Origin: Rhizodiscina lignyota
Lineage: Eukaryota; Ascomycota; Dothideomycetes; Aulographales; Rhizodiscinaceae
DNA length: 64,000 bases
Reading direction: 5' to 3'
Assembly (NCBI GenBank): GCA_010015805.1
Contig: ML978123.1
Coordinates: 992,001-1,056,000 of the forward strand
A model generated the notes under the pieces. That model ran no database searches and was not told where the DNA came from. It worked only from the letters and a program-made list of their open reading frames with translations. The position numbers and the translations under genes are program-made. Position 1 is the stretch's first letter. Each line of letters starts with the position of its first letter. Shown piece after piece: positions 52,112-63,611 of the stretch.

Positions 52112-54108
52112 TCAGGCCTCAGTCTCCGTCTTCGGAGTAATGTCATGCTCCTGGTGCAAAATCTCACCAGCGTCCTTGTGAGTGTGCAGATCCTCCTCCA
52201 AAGCTTTGTGCACCTCCTCCTGGTGCGCCAATTCGTCCTCGTCGCCAAACAAACGGGCCACTTCTTCCAGCGGTAGGCCCTTTGTGTCAGGGAATGTAAA
52301 CTGAATGATGACAATCCAGATGGCACTGGGGATGATAAATACGAGATAGTATTTCCAGCCAATATTGCTGCAAGGCAAGAAGTCAGCCGCCAGGAACACA
52401 AGTCTCAGGTTAGGGGGCAAACTTACGCAAAAGCTGTTGGCGCTGCCTGAACGAAGGCAATGTTCAGCGTCAAAATAGCGACCAACCCCATCGCCAGTCC
52501 CTTCGGCCTCATGTGACTCGGCCACAACTCGCTCACGTATGCCCATTGCGTGCCGTTCAGGAGACCCTGGAAGAAGAAGTTGTAGCAAAAGATCATTGCA
52601 ACACAAGCTTTCAGTGCGGATCCATTGGTCGAAGGTGCACCGGACGTATCGACGAATTCAGCGACAAGGGCAGCTTCTAGAATGAGGAAAACCATGCAGC
52701 CGCCGATACCGAGCTGCAAGACCAGAGGACGGGGCAGACGATCGATGATGAAAAGTCCGATAAGAGCGGAGCCAAGACTCAGTGTCTGCCAGCCGCTGTT
52801 GTACAGGAGTTGCTGAGGCGTGTCGTAGCCAAGATTCTTGTAAATCAGTGGGCTATAGTCTGTTCATTGTCAGCTTTGAATTGCCATCGGCGCTTCCCGC
52901 AAGACGTGAGGCGTACTCGTGATGACCAAGATTCCGGAGAATTGATTAAAACCTGTGCATGCAAGACTCAACCAGAGTCTCCTGCGATAACTTGGCTTCC
53001 TAAACATGTGCATGTAGCTGGTATCGAGTGTCTTGTCGATTCGCATCTGGGCGTCAATTTGAATGTATTCGACTTCAGCTTCTTCCGGGCTATGGAGTCG
53101 GTGGAGAATTTTGCGGGCCTCATCATGGCGGTCCTTCATCAGGAGCCAACGGGGACTCTCGGGGAGCCAGTAGATTCCTGCAAGTAGAAGCAAGGGCGGG
53201 AGGCATTGTACAGCTGGCAAGTGGTCAGTATATTTCAATCAAGGTTTAGACGACGACGACGACGACGACATAGAGGATATACCAAATGGAGCTCTCCACG
53301 AGTCTTTGGAATCCATGAAGAAGAAGCCATACCCAACCCTTGTGATGATTAGTTTCAGTCGTCATTGAACTGAATGCATTGATGCTTACCATGCCGCAGC
53401 CATGTAGCCAAAAACATACATGGCCCCATGCAGATCTACGAGCAAACCTCGGTTCTTGGCAGGAACCACCTCTGCCATCCAAATCGGGACGGTCGCAGAC
53501 AGTAAATTGCCTCCAGCGCCGCTCCAGAATCGGAAGACAATGAACATGGCAACATCGACTGAGCCCGCTAATAGGGCACCGGAAATGAGGGTGACAATGG
53601 CGGACTGTCAAAGGTTAGAGGGAGATCGAACAATTTTCAAAGGAGGTGTGTCTTACAGCTGCAATAGCCCACTTCCGTCCATATTTCTCGGCCATGAAAC
53701 CAATACTGAATGCTGCAATAGTGCCGCCGACATAGTACATAGACTGCACGTGAAGATTCAGCGGGAGAGATCCAATCAACATCGAAACCCATTTTGGCGT
53801 ACAGTCATGAGGGCCAGAATAGCACTTCCGTTGCTCCTCGTCTCGAGCTCAAAATAGCTGTGCGGTCAGCTTTTGGCGTGTTTGTGGAGATCCATAATGT
53901 AGCTTACTCATTGAAGCTTGGAAACGCTGAAGTTTGTTCAGTCTTCATGAAAATACGTGTGGGCATCGAGGTACTCACCAAGTACAGGTGCAATTACGTT
54001 CGCGCTATACCCATATCCCACAGATCCAACGCCCATAGCAATGATGGCGAGCAGATTCGCCGCATTGTACTGCGTGGACTTTTGCGAATGGTGCAGCTCC
54101 TCCGCCAT
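52112..54108 (-). CDS. MFS sugar transporter (SP family)
   Basis: Nine exons (54108-53979, 53926-53908, 53857-53803, 53743-53657, 53604-53390, 53338-53283, 53213-52917, 52859-52427, 52367-52112) sum exactly to 515 codons plus stop. It is a proton-linked or facilitative sugar importer of the plasma membrane. Family motifs: GYGYSANVIAP in helix 1, EKYGRKWAIA after helix 2, RFWSGAGGNLLSATVPIWMAEV, PESPRWLLMKDR before the central loop, GFNQFSGILVITNYSPLIYKNLG in helix 7, and PDTKGLPLEEVARLFGDED at the end. Twelve helices are expected. Exon 2 is only 19 nt. The intron at 53214-53282 contains a GAC trinucleotide run. Substrate cannot be read from sequence. The introns are far denser here than in neighbouring genes. 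Confidence 0.92.
53248..53270. repeat. GAC trinucleotide microsatellite inside a transporter intron
   Basis: Seven tandem GAC units lie within intron 6 of the MFS gene; read from the minus strand they are GTC units close to the donor at 53282. Confidence 0.7.
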
Positions 54109-55132
54109 GATGGAGATGTGCCAGCCCTGTAACGTGTACGAGAAGTGTTCCGAAGCTTTGGATCAGACGAAAAGGATTTGGACGGAGAAGTGGAACAGAA
54201 GGGCAAGAAAGCGGCGATATGAGCTCGCACCAGCGGCCGCACAGAGGTCATGCAGCCATACTTATGAGGAACTGATCGCCGAAACCGACGATGGATTGCG
54301 GGGTGTCGGGGAGGATTGGAGCCATGGAGAATGGGATCCGGGGTAGTTTGACTGGGACAATTGTGGAGACTGTTTCTAAAATGAACATGGAAGCATGTAG
54401 CAGCCAACGCACGTTCGTGGATCATGACCATTTGTGGTTGTGGAAATCGCCGCAAAATGCCGAGAGAAGGGGATGGGAGCCGCCTGGCCGGATACACACC
54501 CCGTTCGCAGGAGGAAAAAGAGCTGGTGGGACCGTATACGACTGGATCGATCTTTCTCCGAAGATGAGAAAAATTGCGATTGGTTTATAAGGGCTATTTT
54601 CGAGATCTGGCAGTTCAAAATGAAGGGTTGCTGTCGTGAACCCCAGACGTCAGGTCAGATGCAGGCGGCGATTTCGAGGGACCCTGACAGGTGTGGACAA
54701 ATTAAGCGTTGCTAAGCTTTGCGCCGAAAGCTTACGGACCCCGAGTCTCCGCGGTTGTTGCCCCTTCAACCCTTGTGACCACCACAAAACAGTCTGGTAC
54801 ACCGTAAGCTGCGATTCCGACTGAAAAGCTGTCCAATGACCATAATCTCACCAAAATAAGCAGTGCAATATGCAGAAATCCATGACGGAGCACAGTGGTG
54901 AACGCTGAAGATTGGTTTCTTAAAGAGATTCGCTCTCATACCCTGGGACATACCAATTGAGTGCAAAGTCGATGTGAACGGCAAAGTTGCCGATTTTCCT
55001 AGCGCCAAGGCCATATCGCCGACCTCGAAGTTCATGAACATGAAGGGGGGCTGTTAAACAAGTGTGGAGAGGATTAAGCTTTTGAATTGCTAAATCATTG
55101 CTACCACATTTTACCTCACCTTGATGGGGGTT
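54109..55132. other. Intergenic region: transporter promoter and Gfo/Idh 3' flank
   Basis: 1024 bases. No gene is supported. A GC-rich patch at about 54720-54775 (gcgccgaaagcttacggaccccgagtctccgcggttg) contains CGG and CCG triplets that could serve zinc-cluster regulators; this is only a suggestion. Confidence 0.35.
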
Positions 55133-56531
55133 TTATTTCAGACTCCACTTATCACCGTCCTTCACAATTTCGACTGTTCTCTTCTCGTCTAGACTCCTTC
55201 GTCCGGCTTCGAGAATGGCGCCTGTCGCGATCGTGTTTTTCAACGTTGGTAGGCCTTCCCTCGCATCCAGCTGGTCGAGTGTGACTTTGCCCTCGTTCAA
55301 CGCCGTCACCGCGTCGATGAACTTCTCGAAGCTGATGTATCCGTATCCGGTCTGACCTGCGAAATTGCCGGATTCGTCCGGGGCGTAGCGCATGTAGAAT
55401 CTGAGTGCCGATAGTTAGCCAACTGCAGTCTCAAGAGCGACATGAGTCGTCTGATCCACAAGCGAAGCAAAATGCCGATGAAACCGAACATACGGATTGT
55501 ACCACATCAAGCCTCCCTCATCCTCAGTAACATCGTAACCCCTCTTTGCCTGGTTCGTTCGAATCTCGCCTTTACTCGCCATGTAGTGGAAGTACTGATT
55601 TGAGTGCACACCGGCCTTCTGCGGCGCTGTCCAGCTTGCCGTGTACACTCCTGTGGCTCTACGCTTGTCGGCTTCGCCCTTCTTCTCCCAGTCCACCAGC
55701 AATGTAATTGTATCCTCCGTCTCAGGCACACAACCCAGATCGACCGCCGTTCCCTTCGAGGCAGACGCGGTGACTCTAACCGGAACATAGTCTGGCACCA
55801 TGCTCGCACAAACATCGACGTGGTGTGAGTTGAGGTAGTAGCTGATGTCCGAGTCTTTCCCCGCCCATGCCTTGAACGTCTCAAGTTGTGATTTCGGCTG
55901 GCTCATGTAGCTGTAGAAGTAGTTGAACTCTCCCAGCTTCTGTGCCTTATATCTCGCGTCTGCGTATGCCGGATCGAAGCGCTTGTGGTGCTCCACGAAG
56001 ACGAACACGCCATGCTTCCTCGACGCCTCAACTAGGGCTATATGTTCTGAGAGGAGCTTCGTTGCGGGTTTGGTGATGAGTACGTGGATCCCACGTTCAA
56101 TGGCATAGAGAGCGATAGGATAGTGGGTGGGGTCTGGCGTGAATATAGTGATTGCGGCACCTTTCGGCAGGGCATCGATGGCAGCCTTGTAGGCCTCAGG
56201 GTCGGTAGAGGTATCAGAGGGGTAAGATGTGAAGGAAACGTCGAGGTTATTGTACACGTCGCGTATATTCTTCTGGAGGTGCTCGCCTTCCCGTAATGTT
56301 ACCTTGAGGTCACGACATAAAGGTCTGAGTATCAGGAGACGTACGTATTGCCGGAAACTTCTTTCCAGAGACACCCACCATTGACAGCTTTCCTACCTTG
56401 CCCCGACGGCGCAGATCAAAGAGAGTCAGGCCTACCACGCCGACTTTTTTGTCCGATGTAGAGGCTCCAGTCCCTACGAAACCCGTAGTGTACTCCCCGG
56501 TTCCAATCATCAAAACATCAGGAGCACCCAT
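55133..56531 (-). CDS. Gfo/Idh/MocA-family dehydrogenase
   Basis: Three exons (56531-56345, 56286-55494, 55400-55133) give 415 aa. The first junction, using the acceptor at 56287, restores FPAIREHLQKNI, which fixes the frame. The N-terminal Rossmann domain begins [18 protein letters not shown]. The family Lys is in [12 protein letters not shown], and the substrate domain carries VEHHKRFDP and [14 protein letters not shown], with the His/Asp pair used in catalysis. Family members oxidise or epimerise sugars, inositols or sugar acids with NAD(P). The closest relatives I can recall are conserved fungal D-galactose/L-rhamnose-like oxidoreductases of unproved substrate. It lies on the same strand as, and upstream of, the sugar transporter and the DapA-type aldolase. 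It is probably cytosolic. Confidence 0.9.
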
Positions 56532-59500
56532 GTTGGACGATCGAGCTGTAGTAAGAGTAATGTATGAAACGAAGTTGCTGTCGGGTTAGATTGAGGACGA
56601 GAATGAGTTCTGGTTTAGCGGAGTCTAGCTGTCTCTTGCGGAAGGAGCTCAATCAGGAGTCTCTTCAAAGGAAGGCGCTCGCACGAGAACAATTCCGTTG
56701 AGACGTGAACGACAGAGGTCAATTGGACACTGGAGCTTCATTTTGCTTTCTGGAGAATAAGATTTATCCCGAAGTCGCACGCGTGCTAGGACATGGATTG
56801 TTGAGGCCGACGTCACCGTGAACTCCAATTTCCACCTATCACGACATTCGTACATATCCGACACCAAGAATCCCTTTTTCCGCCGCCTTTCAAAAATTTC
56901 CGATCGGTGCCAATAAATTTAAATAAATTTAGGTTTCCGCTCAAGGTCTTCAAAGCAAATAGAAGAAGCCGTTGTACGGGTATATTCCAGTGTCTGAAAA
57001 GATCATCTTCTATGGAGTACTACTGGTGCTGTGAGCGTAGCGAAGTCAAATGCCTGCTTGGAAGCTGTTCCTCCGATGGCAAGGCGACAATATGCAGAAG
57101 TTGATATCTCTAATAAAAGGTCTCTCTTCCACCAAATGGGTGACATACACAAAAGTTCATGAATCTTCTCCAGGAATGTTCTTCCGCTCCTGGAAGCTGT
57201 GTTCGAGGTCGTACTCTTCTCCTTGCGTAGACGTATAAGCGATCAATTCATTTTACATCACACATCGTCTTCCAAAGTGTACACATGAACATTGTAGGAT
57301 TCATCGCCTATATCTGATCTCTTCCTCTAATTACTAGTATCTCTCAGACAAAATTTTGGGATTGGAGGAGCTCTTGCGTGCCAGATGGATGTTCACTTTG
57401 ACAGTCAAGCCAACCCTGCTTCCTGTCCCCTTCTTTGGGCCAGCCCGGCCACATCCAGGTCGAAGACATAACAGTATTGAGAGGAAAAGTAAGAAGGCGA
57501 TGCGGACCGAGTAGTCGGGCGACCCATAGAACATGTTGAGTAGCACTGCACTGGCGGCAGTTGCACTTCGCTTTGATAATTTTCGTTTTGAACTCGGGCA
57601 AATGGGCTTGCTGGACAAGCTTCTAGTATCTCCCGCATTGTATTCGGTCAATATGTGGCCAAACTAATTTCATGTCTCTCTGAAGCTTTGGGACGGTGTC
57701 CAATAACAGTATGTATCCTTCGCGTAGAACCGTTTGCCTGCTGGGCTGAGAACACGGCAATGTCCTCGAATTCTGTGGAAGATTCCCGTTAGGTTGTTTT
57801 CGTGGCGAATGATTTCAAACTAGTCTCCTGGGCGTTTCCCTTTCATCGCAAGGACGGCGCACATATTCCCATTATCAGCCAAGGTTGAAGACTATCGGAG
57901 CTGCCACTCTTCTGGCCAGATTTACGCTTCTTCCTCGGAGGCGGCCGCTCCCATCGGAACTTGTGCGATCCTCGACGAGCGATTCTGACGGTGGCGATGG
58001 GGCAATGATAGAAGGATCACTTGAGAACACTACGACTTTTAGCTGTGGCGCCTAGCTGCTCGACGAGATGAAATTCCTGACACAACTTGAGAAGAACGAA
58101 AGTGGTGGAAAGCAAACAGATATATCGAAGACAACCAGATAGGCTGAGGATCGGACAAAGATCGAAGTTGTCCAACATTTGGGAGCCAGGTGATGAAGTT
58201 ACCCAACCGAAAGTTCCCAGGCTGAAGCTTGGTCCTGAAAGGCCGGACAAATGGTTGTGACGGGAGGCACGGGGGTTGCTATTGTAGGCTCGCGGTTGAA
58301 CATGTCCCTCGCGAACAATAAAGTTCCACAATGATATTCGATCAGCCAATGGGTGGATTGTATTCACAAGTTCTTTCAATCGGTAGAATGCTGGTTTTGA
58401 GAACACAAACTCAAGAGCCGTGAATGCGCACTTGCTAGCTTCAGGTAGTGGAGCTACAATCCTGGTGTTGAGGTTATGCTGTTAGCCATTCTGGCATGAT
58501 AGTTAAATGTAAAGACTCCAATGGATACACAATTCCGCACTGGACTGGGTGCATTGTAGATTTAAGCATGAAAAGGCTTAACATGATATCAAGAACAAAA
58601 CACAAATCCTTGGTGGCATTCCAACTGTCTAAGGAGTAGAAGCAGTAACGATTCCGAGCTGGAAGCACGAGGAGTCCTTGGAGGCTCTAAAGACCTGGAA
58701 ATGGCTTATCGTAGGTGTGAGGATCCTAACACTAGTGTGCACCAATCTCCATGAGGAATATAACCGTCGTGGATGGAATGTCTCGTCAATCAGTCGATCT
58801 GCATGCCAAAACCAGGCGATGGAAGTGTCCCCATATGTTTGTTGATATGGAAAGTGGGCCGCGCCAGAAGGTTTAGAACGATGGATCCTTTCATCTCCCT
58901 GGCGCGTCTGCGCAAGATGCGGACAGCAACTGGATCCCGCTGTTTGAGGGTGGTGAAGGACCGAAAGATAGCTGATTGAGCAAAACAAAATGCGGAAAAT
59001 GTTGTACAGAAGTACATACAGATATTGAAAGTTTGATCATTAAGCGAGAGGCGAATAGCGACTTTGAATGGCATATTGGCAAGATGGGAGCTTTCAGACC
59101 AAAAAGCCGTCCGGAGTAGTTTGCTACTAGTAGACATTTCGAGCCATTCGATCACCGCAATCCTTCCGTTCAGAGCAGTCCGTGACTTGGAATATGCGAA
59201 ATGAAATGTGACGAAAGAGGCAACTGAGCCAATACGAAGCGCCAGGTGGCCGTGCACCCTACTGACTTCCCAGTTGCCCTCCTTAATTCCGCGAATTATT
59301 AGTGGAGGAGGCAGTCCTGTCAATGATTGTCATAAAATTGTGTCTACCATCTCCTTTCACGAGTCAAGTAGTAGCGCTTAGGACAGCATCCAGCAGCAAC
59401 AACGGAGATTCTCTGCTTCTGGAAGAACCATGAAATTGCCAAGGTGAGTCGAAATTGCGCATTTGCGCTGGCAGTGTGCTCCCAGAGGATTCGGCGATGG

Positions 59501-60629
59501 CTTGACAGCTCTGACGTGCTGGCGGCCTTGGTCGCAAAGACCCCGAATGAGGTTGTTTGCTGAAACACATCGTCCCTTTGAAACAGCGACTTCGGGGCAG
59601 CGCGCGTTGATTAACGAATCATAGAGCACTTGGCATGCTAGTGGTAAAGCCTCCTTTTGCCGACCCGAGATCGGGGCTGGAGAAGGGTGGAGTGCCGATG
59701 GAGTAAGGAGGCCTTCAACGTTGTGGTTGTTCTGCGGCGGTGCGCCGTGGTGCAGCGGAAGTGTCGCAGCGGAGTGCCCCTGAGGAGGCCAGGAGGAGGC
59801 GGTCTCTTGGCGGCAACGGTGCAGAGTCATGATCCGCCACAGGACAATTTCGCAGAGCGAGGCTGTGAGCGTGTCTTCCATGGGGACATGACGAGCACGC
59901 GCGCCGTCGTCGCGACTATTCCTGCTCCTTCTAGAAGGGCGACGGGACAAAGCGCGCATAGCAGCGAGTTAAATGAACATCATATTAGCCCACACGTCCA
60001 GTGAGCGGGCAGCGTGGGAGAGGTGCGGTTCGCTGGGCTGCAACGTGACCGCTTCATCTCCGAAGCGAGCGCTGCAACACGAGAGCGCGCTGCCTCTTCA
60101 CCTGTCAATCAGGGGAGGGCCTGGGAGGCCGGCCAACTACCCCCAATTGCGAGCCGTTAAACACTGATCAACTGGCCGGACCCGGTACCTGCGCTAGCGT
60201 GGCAGGGGTAGCTCGGGCGCCGCAATGCAGCACTTGACCTCCCGCCTGCTTGACGGCGGACACCAGCGCGGCGGCAACAAAGACGAGAGGCAAATTAGCT
60301 TGTGTGCGCTTGCACAATTTTAGCGTGAGGGCGTGCGCCGGCCTAAAGCTACTTTTTCGCGTCTGTGCCATGCGAAGCGCCTGCGACTGGGGAACACGGC
60401 GCAGAGCCAATTTCCCCAGCGCATCGTACAAATAACCCGCCCACCGTAAGACACGCTCTTCTTTCTCTTTCACCATCTTCTTCTGCTTCCATCTGCTGTC
60501 TAGCCTCTCTTTGACTTCGGTCGTCCACTCGTTACAACTAATACCCGCTCGAACAACTCGACGTCTTTCATTAATCACCAACCAAAACCCAACACTCAAA
60601 CACCAACCGCATAAACAAACTCAGTCAAA
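56532..60629. other. 4.1-kb gene-poor region
   Basis: No gene can be supported. Several ORFs of 100-190 codons (for example 58790-59323 and 59378-59959, both minus) have no conserved motifs, signal peptides or plausible splice partners. A Lys/Arg-rich minus-strand frame around 57894-58014 (HKFRWERPPPRKKRKSGQ) looks protein-like but is short. The right-hand part, from about 59.7 kb, is GC-rich and leads into the GPI-protein promoter. No terminal repeats or transposase-like frame are apparent. Confidence 0.35.
60454..60629 (+). promoter_or_regulatory. Pyrimidine-rich core promoter and A/C-rich 5' leader of the GPI protein gene
   Basis: A CT tract (about 60459-60506, ttctttctctttcacc and following) is followed by an A/C-rich, G-poor leader that ends tcagtcaaaATG. 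CT tracts at the start site and A/C-rich leaders mark strongly transcribed filamentous-fungal genes. Confidence 0.5.
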
Positions 60630-61441
60630 ATGCGCACTACATTCGTCGCTCTCTTCGCCGCTGGCGCCATGGCCGCCGTCTACCAGCCATACGGTGGCGA
60701 AAGCACCGTGACCGCAACTGCCGTACGTTTAGATCTGCTTTTAGTTTGACTTGCACTTATGCTAACATGCAATAGGAGGTCACCATCACCTCGTGCGGCC
60801 CAGAGGTCACCAACTGCCCGGCAAAGAAGACCACTTCTGCTGCCCCGGTCTACGAGACTCCATCGACCAGCTGCACCGAGTCGACGACCACCCCCAGCGC
60901 CATCCCAGAGAGCTACAGCGTTCCTGCCGCGCCTGTGTCTTCCTCTTCCGCATGGGTCTATGTCAGCTCTTCTGAGACCCCGAGCAGCGCTCCGGCCACC
61001 TACTCTTCCCCCGCTGCCCCAGTTGTTCCATCATCGAAGCCGGCTGCTCCCCCAGCCTACTCTTCCCCGGCTGCACCAGTCTACAGCTCCCCAGCTGCCC
61101 CAGCTTCTCCTTCTGCCCCGGCTGCGCCGTCTGTCGGCTACACTAGCCCGGCTTCGCCCGTGTACAGCTCCCCATCTGCCCCTGCATACTCTGCTCCGGC
61201 TGCTCCGGGTGCCCCAGCCCCAAGCGCTGGCTACTCTTCCCCCGTTGCTCCGGTCTATGGCAGCACCAGCGCTGCTCCTTACCCAATCGGCACTGGCTCT
61301 CCCTCCACCTGGGCCACCGGCTCGGTCAGCTACAAGCCAACCAGCACCAACAGCCCCGTCGAGTTCACTGGCGCTGCCAACGCTCTCAACGCCGCTGCTG
61401 GCTTCGGTGCCATCGGTGCTGCTTTCGCTCTCCTCATCTAA
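60630..61441 (+). CDS. GPI-anchored Ser/Pro/Ala-rich cell-wall protein
   Basis: Two exons (60630-60722, 60776-61441) with a 53-nt intron encode 252 aa. Residues 1-16 are a signal peptide (MRTTFVALFAAGAMAA). A short N-terminal part with four Cys (SCGPEVTNCP, TSCTES) recalls the small Cys head of fungal covalently linked wall proteins. Residues about 95-200 are tandem-like repeats of YSSPAAPVYSSPAAP. The end, VEFTGAANALNAAAGFGAIGAAFALLI, has a small-residue omega site and a hydrophobic tail without a charge after it, a textbook GPI signal. Codon use is strongly biased to C-ending codons, matching high expression. It probably coats the cell wall. The repeat number is likely variable between strains. 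Confidence 0.88.
61000..61262 (+). repeat. Imperfect tandem repeats encoding YSSPAAP units
   Basis: Units of about 21 to 24 bases around tactcttccccggctgccccagtc recur, encoding Y-S-S-P-A-A-P in the GPI protein stalk. Confidence 0.6.
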
Positions 61442-62744
61442 GCGTCTCCATCTCACCATCGGTACAAATGCCCTGCGCCAGCGTCTCTTTCGTCGGCGTC
61501 GGAGCATTGCTACTCATTGCATCTGCATACGGCCTGGCGCAGGTGGTTGATATGACGACTCGCTTATTTTCATGACGGAGGGGCTATGATGGTCTGCGAC
61601 TGTCCTTCAATCGCGAATTGTTTTCTGTGTTCAATGCTTAACGTGCGTTCATACCACCCTCGACAGCTGTTGACTTGTCGGTCATAGCTGAGGGACTCAT
61701 GCATGGTGTGTAATTGGTAATGGAGGGGTTTGTGCTTGGTGTAGCAGAAGAAATAAAAAGCTTTCGAGCAAATTACATTCTTTTGGCCATCTCTTGCGTG
61801 ACTTGTGTACATCTCGTGAAGCCTCGTGATTTATAACACAGCTCGTTTTTGCGACTTTTCTCTTTCTATGTGGGACATGGATCTGTGCATCCGGCCAATG
61901 GCCAAAACGTCCCTGCTGATTGCTCAATACTCACGTTCCTTGGGTGGAGCTTTGGGTACGTCTATCTATTGATGACCATCTGTAGTCTCCCCTGCTCCTC
62001 AGCAAACAGATGCCTTCCAACACGTAAGTTGTGGCACTGAAAGTATGCCGGAGAGGCCGTTTCACTGCTTGCACTGGCATCAGGCGCAGTTTATGACCAT
62101 CTGCTCGGGAAGTTTCCTTGCATCGACGGGACTACCGAATCTAAGCCCAGGGCGTCGCACCGATTAAGTTGATTCTGGTTAACCACGTGGAGTTCATCCA
62201 CGTTTAAGTCAATATGGTGACAATGACATTGTGGATTTTAATTTCATTTACTCTAGGGGATCAAATCTCTCTTCGCCGAGAAGCTGTGTGACAACCGAAG
62301 CCCAAACGAGCAGCAGACGAACTTTCCCATCCTCTGCCCCGACTGCACTCCTTTCACCACTTCAGGACTTGTGCAGTGCTGTATTTCATCTTTCCCAGGC
62401 TTCCACAGCTCTCATTTATCTTTGCGACCAGGCTTCGAAAGCGAAACTCGTCCAATCTTTTCATCAGGATTAAGCACACAGCAGTCCTTACCTCCGAGGC
62501 TGCTGTATTCAAACTGGCACAGCATGGTCGATATCAGTCTCCTGCGTCTGTTATCTGCAAGGTACATCCTCCGCGACAATGGGCTGCCCGAGACAATAGA
62601 GACAGTATCTGCTTCAAGGCCATTCTAGCCTAACAAAGAGAGAGGTTGATGGAGACTCAATGACTTTTTGTGATCCTCAACGCGATGTACATACAAGTAT
62701 TGTGTAACCAGTATATCCGCACCATGCATCCGCTTTGACACAGC
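61442..62744. other. 1.3-kb intergenic, tail to tail
   Basis: Between the GPI-protein stop and the esterase stop. Three overlapping 80-codon plus-strand ORFs (62231-62633) have no features. No gene is supported. Confidence 0.4.
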
Positions 62745-63611
62745 TTACCAGTTCATAGCTTTCTCAACCGCGCTGACCATGGCCATATATCCATCCGCAG
62801 TCGGATGCATCAGCGCTGTTCCCGCGACACTTTCGTCCGTCTGGAAATACAACTCGCCGCTGTCACACAGCCGGTGTCCCTGGAACGCAGCGTCGATGTC
62901 CGCATATGCAATCGCGTTATTTGTGGCCGCTGTTTTGATAATGTTGTTCAGCCCAACGACAGACTGGTTGATCTTGTCGGCCATCTTGCCGCTGCCTAAA
63001 GGTATATCTGGGAACGTGGTCGGACAATTCTTTGGGTTCCCATTGATGTTGTATGGCGTGGCGTAGCCGGTGATGACGATGTGCCTCGCCTTTCCAACAG
63101 GAGGGTTGACCGATTTGGCCGCGGCGATCATGTTGTCCAGCCTCGTGTGTATCGTGCTTTCAATAGACGGAGAGGTCTGCGAAATGAATTCGTTGCACAG
63201 CGCAGTGTATGCGGTCGTGTTGAGCAATCCCGCCGCAAGAATGCAGTCTTCAACCAATTGAGACACATACCCCATATCGTTGCCACCTCCATCGATAGTG
63301 ATGAAATCCGGACGACCAAAGTCGGGCGATTGCGTTTGTTCCTCTATCTGTGTCGTGTTTGTCCCTCCGCACGCAAGGAACTGGAATGTGCTACCTTTCG
63401 AGGCGAACTTCTGGTTGAGCTGGAAGGGATACGATGCCATGGTGCGAGCACAATCGGGACCAGCGCTGCCATCGATCTTGTACGGTCCAGCGCCTGAAGC
63501 CCATGAGTCGCCAAGCGCAGAGAAGGATGTGTATTTCGCGGACGTGGATACTGCGACGCTCTTCACGCCAAGCACCAGGATACTGAATATGAGAAACGAA
63601 GGAATGATCAT
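62745..63611 (-). CDS. Secreted SGNH/GDSL-type esterase or lipase
   Basis: An intronless 288-aa protein with an N-terminal signal peptide (IIPSFLIFSILVLGVKSVAVS). Block I has the nucleophile Ser36 in SALGDSWASG. Block II Gly and block III Asn are in ACGGTNTTQ and DGGGNDMG. The catalytic His269 is in ALMHPTADGY. The Asp that usually lies three residues before this His (DxxHP) is Ala here, so the enzyme may use a Ser-His dyad or another acid. Six Cys and several N-glycosylation sites fit an extracellular protein. Such enzymes cleave acyl or acetyl esters of lipids or wall polysaccharides; the substrate is unknown. Confidence 0.88.
   Translation of the reverse strand: MIIPSFLIFSILVLGVKSVAVSTSAKYTSFSALGDSWASGAGPYKIDGSAGPDCARTMASYPFQLNQKFASKGSTFQFLACGGTNTTQIEEQTQSPDFGRPDFITIDGGGNDMGYVSQLVEDCILAAGLLNTTAYTALCNEFISQTSPSIESTIHTRLDNMIAAAKSVNPPVGKARHIVITGYATPYNINGNPKNCPTTFPDIPLGSGKMADKINQSVVGLNNIIKTAATNNAIAYADIDAAFQGHRLCDSGELYFQTDESVAGTALMHPTADGYMAMVSAVEKAMNW

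Noticed and set aside
58790-59323. 177-codon minus-strand ORF in the gene desert
   Set aside because: Composition looks random, with no domain, no signal peptide and no splice partner that extends it.
59610-59700. Possible tRNA-like segment (ctagtggtaaagcctcc...)
   Set aside because: The A-box resemblance is partial, with no B-box GGTTCRANYCC and no pairing acceptor stem.
59378-59959. 193-codon minus-strand ORF in GC-rich DNA
   Set aside because: Arg/Pro/Ser-rich as expected for open frames in GC-rich promoter DNA; no motif.
60759-61550. 263-codon plus-strand ORF overlapping the GPI protein in another frame
   Set aside because: It is Pro/Arg/Leu-rich low complexity created by the biased codons and repeats of the GPI protein; no independent start, signal or motif.
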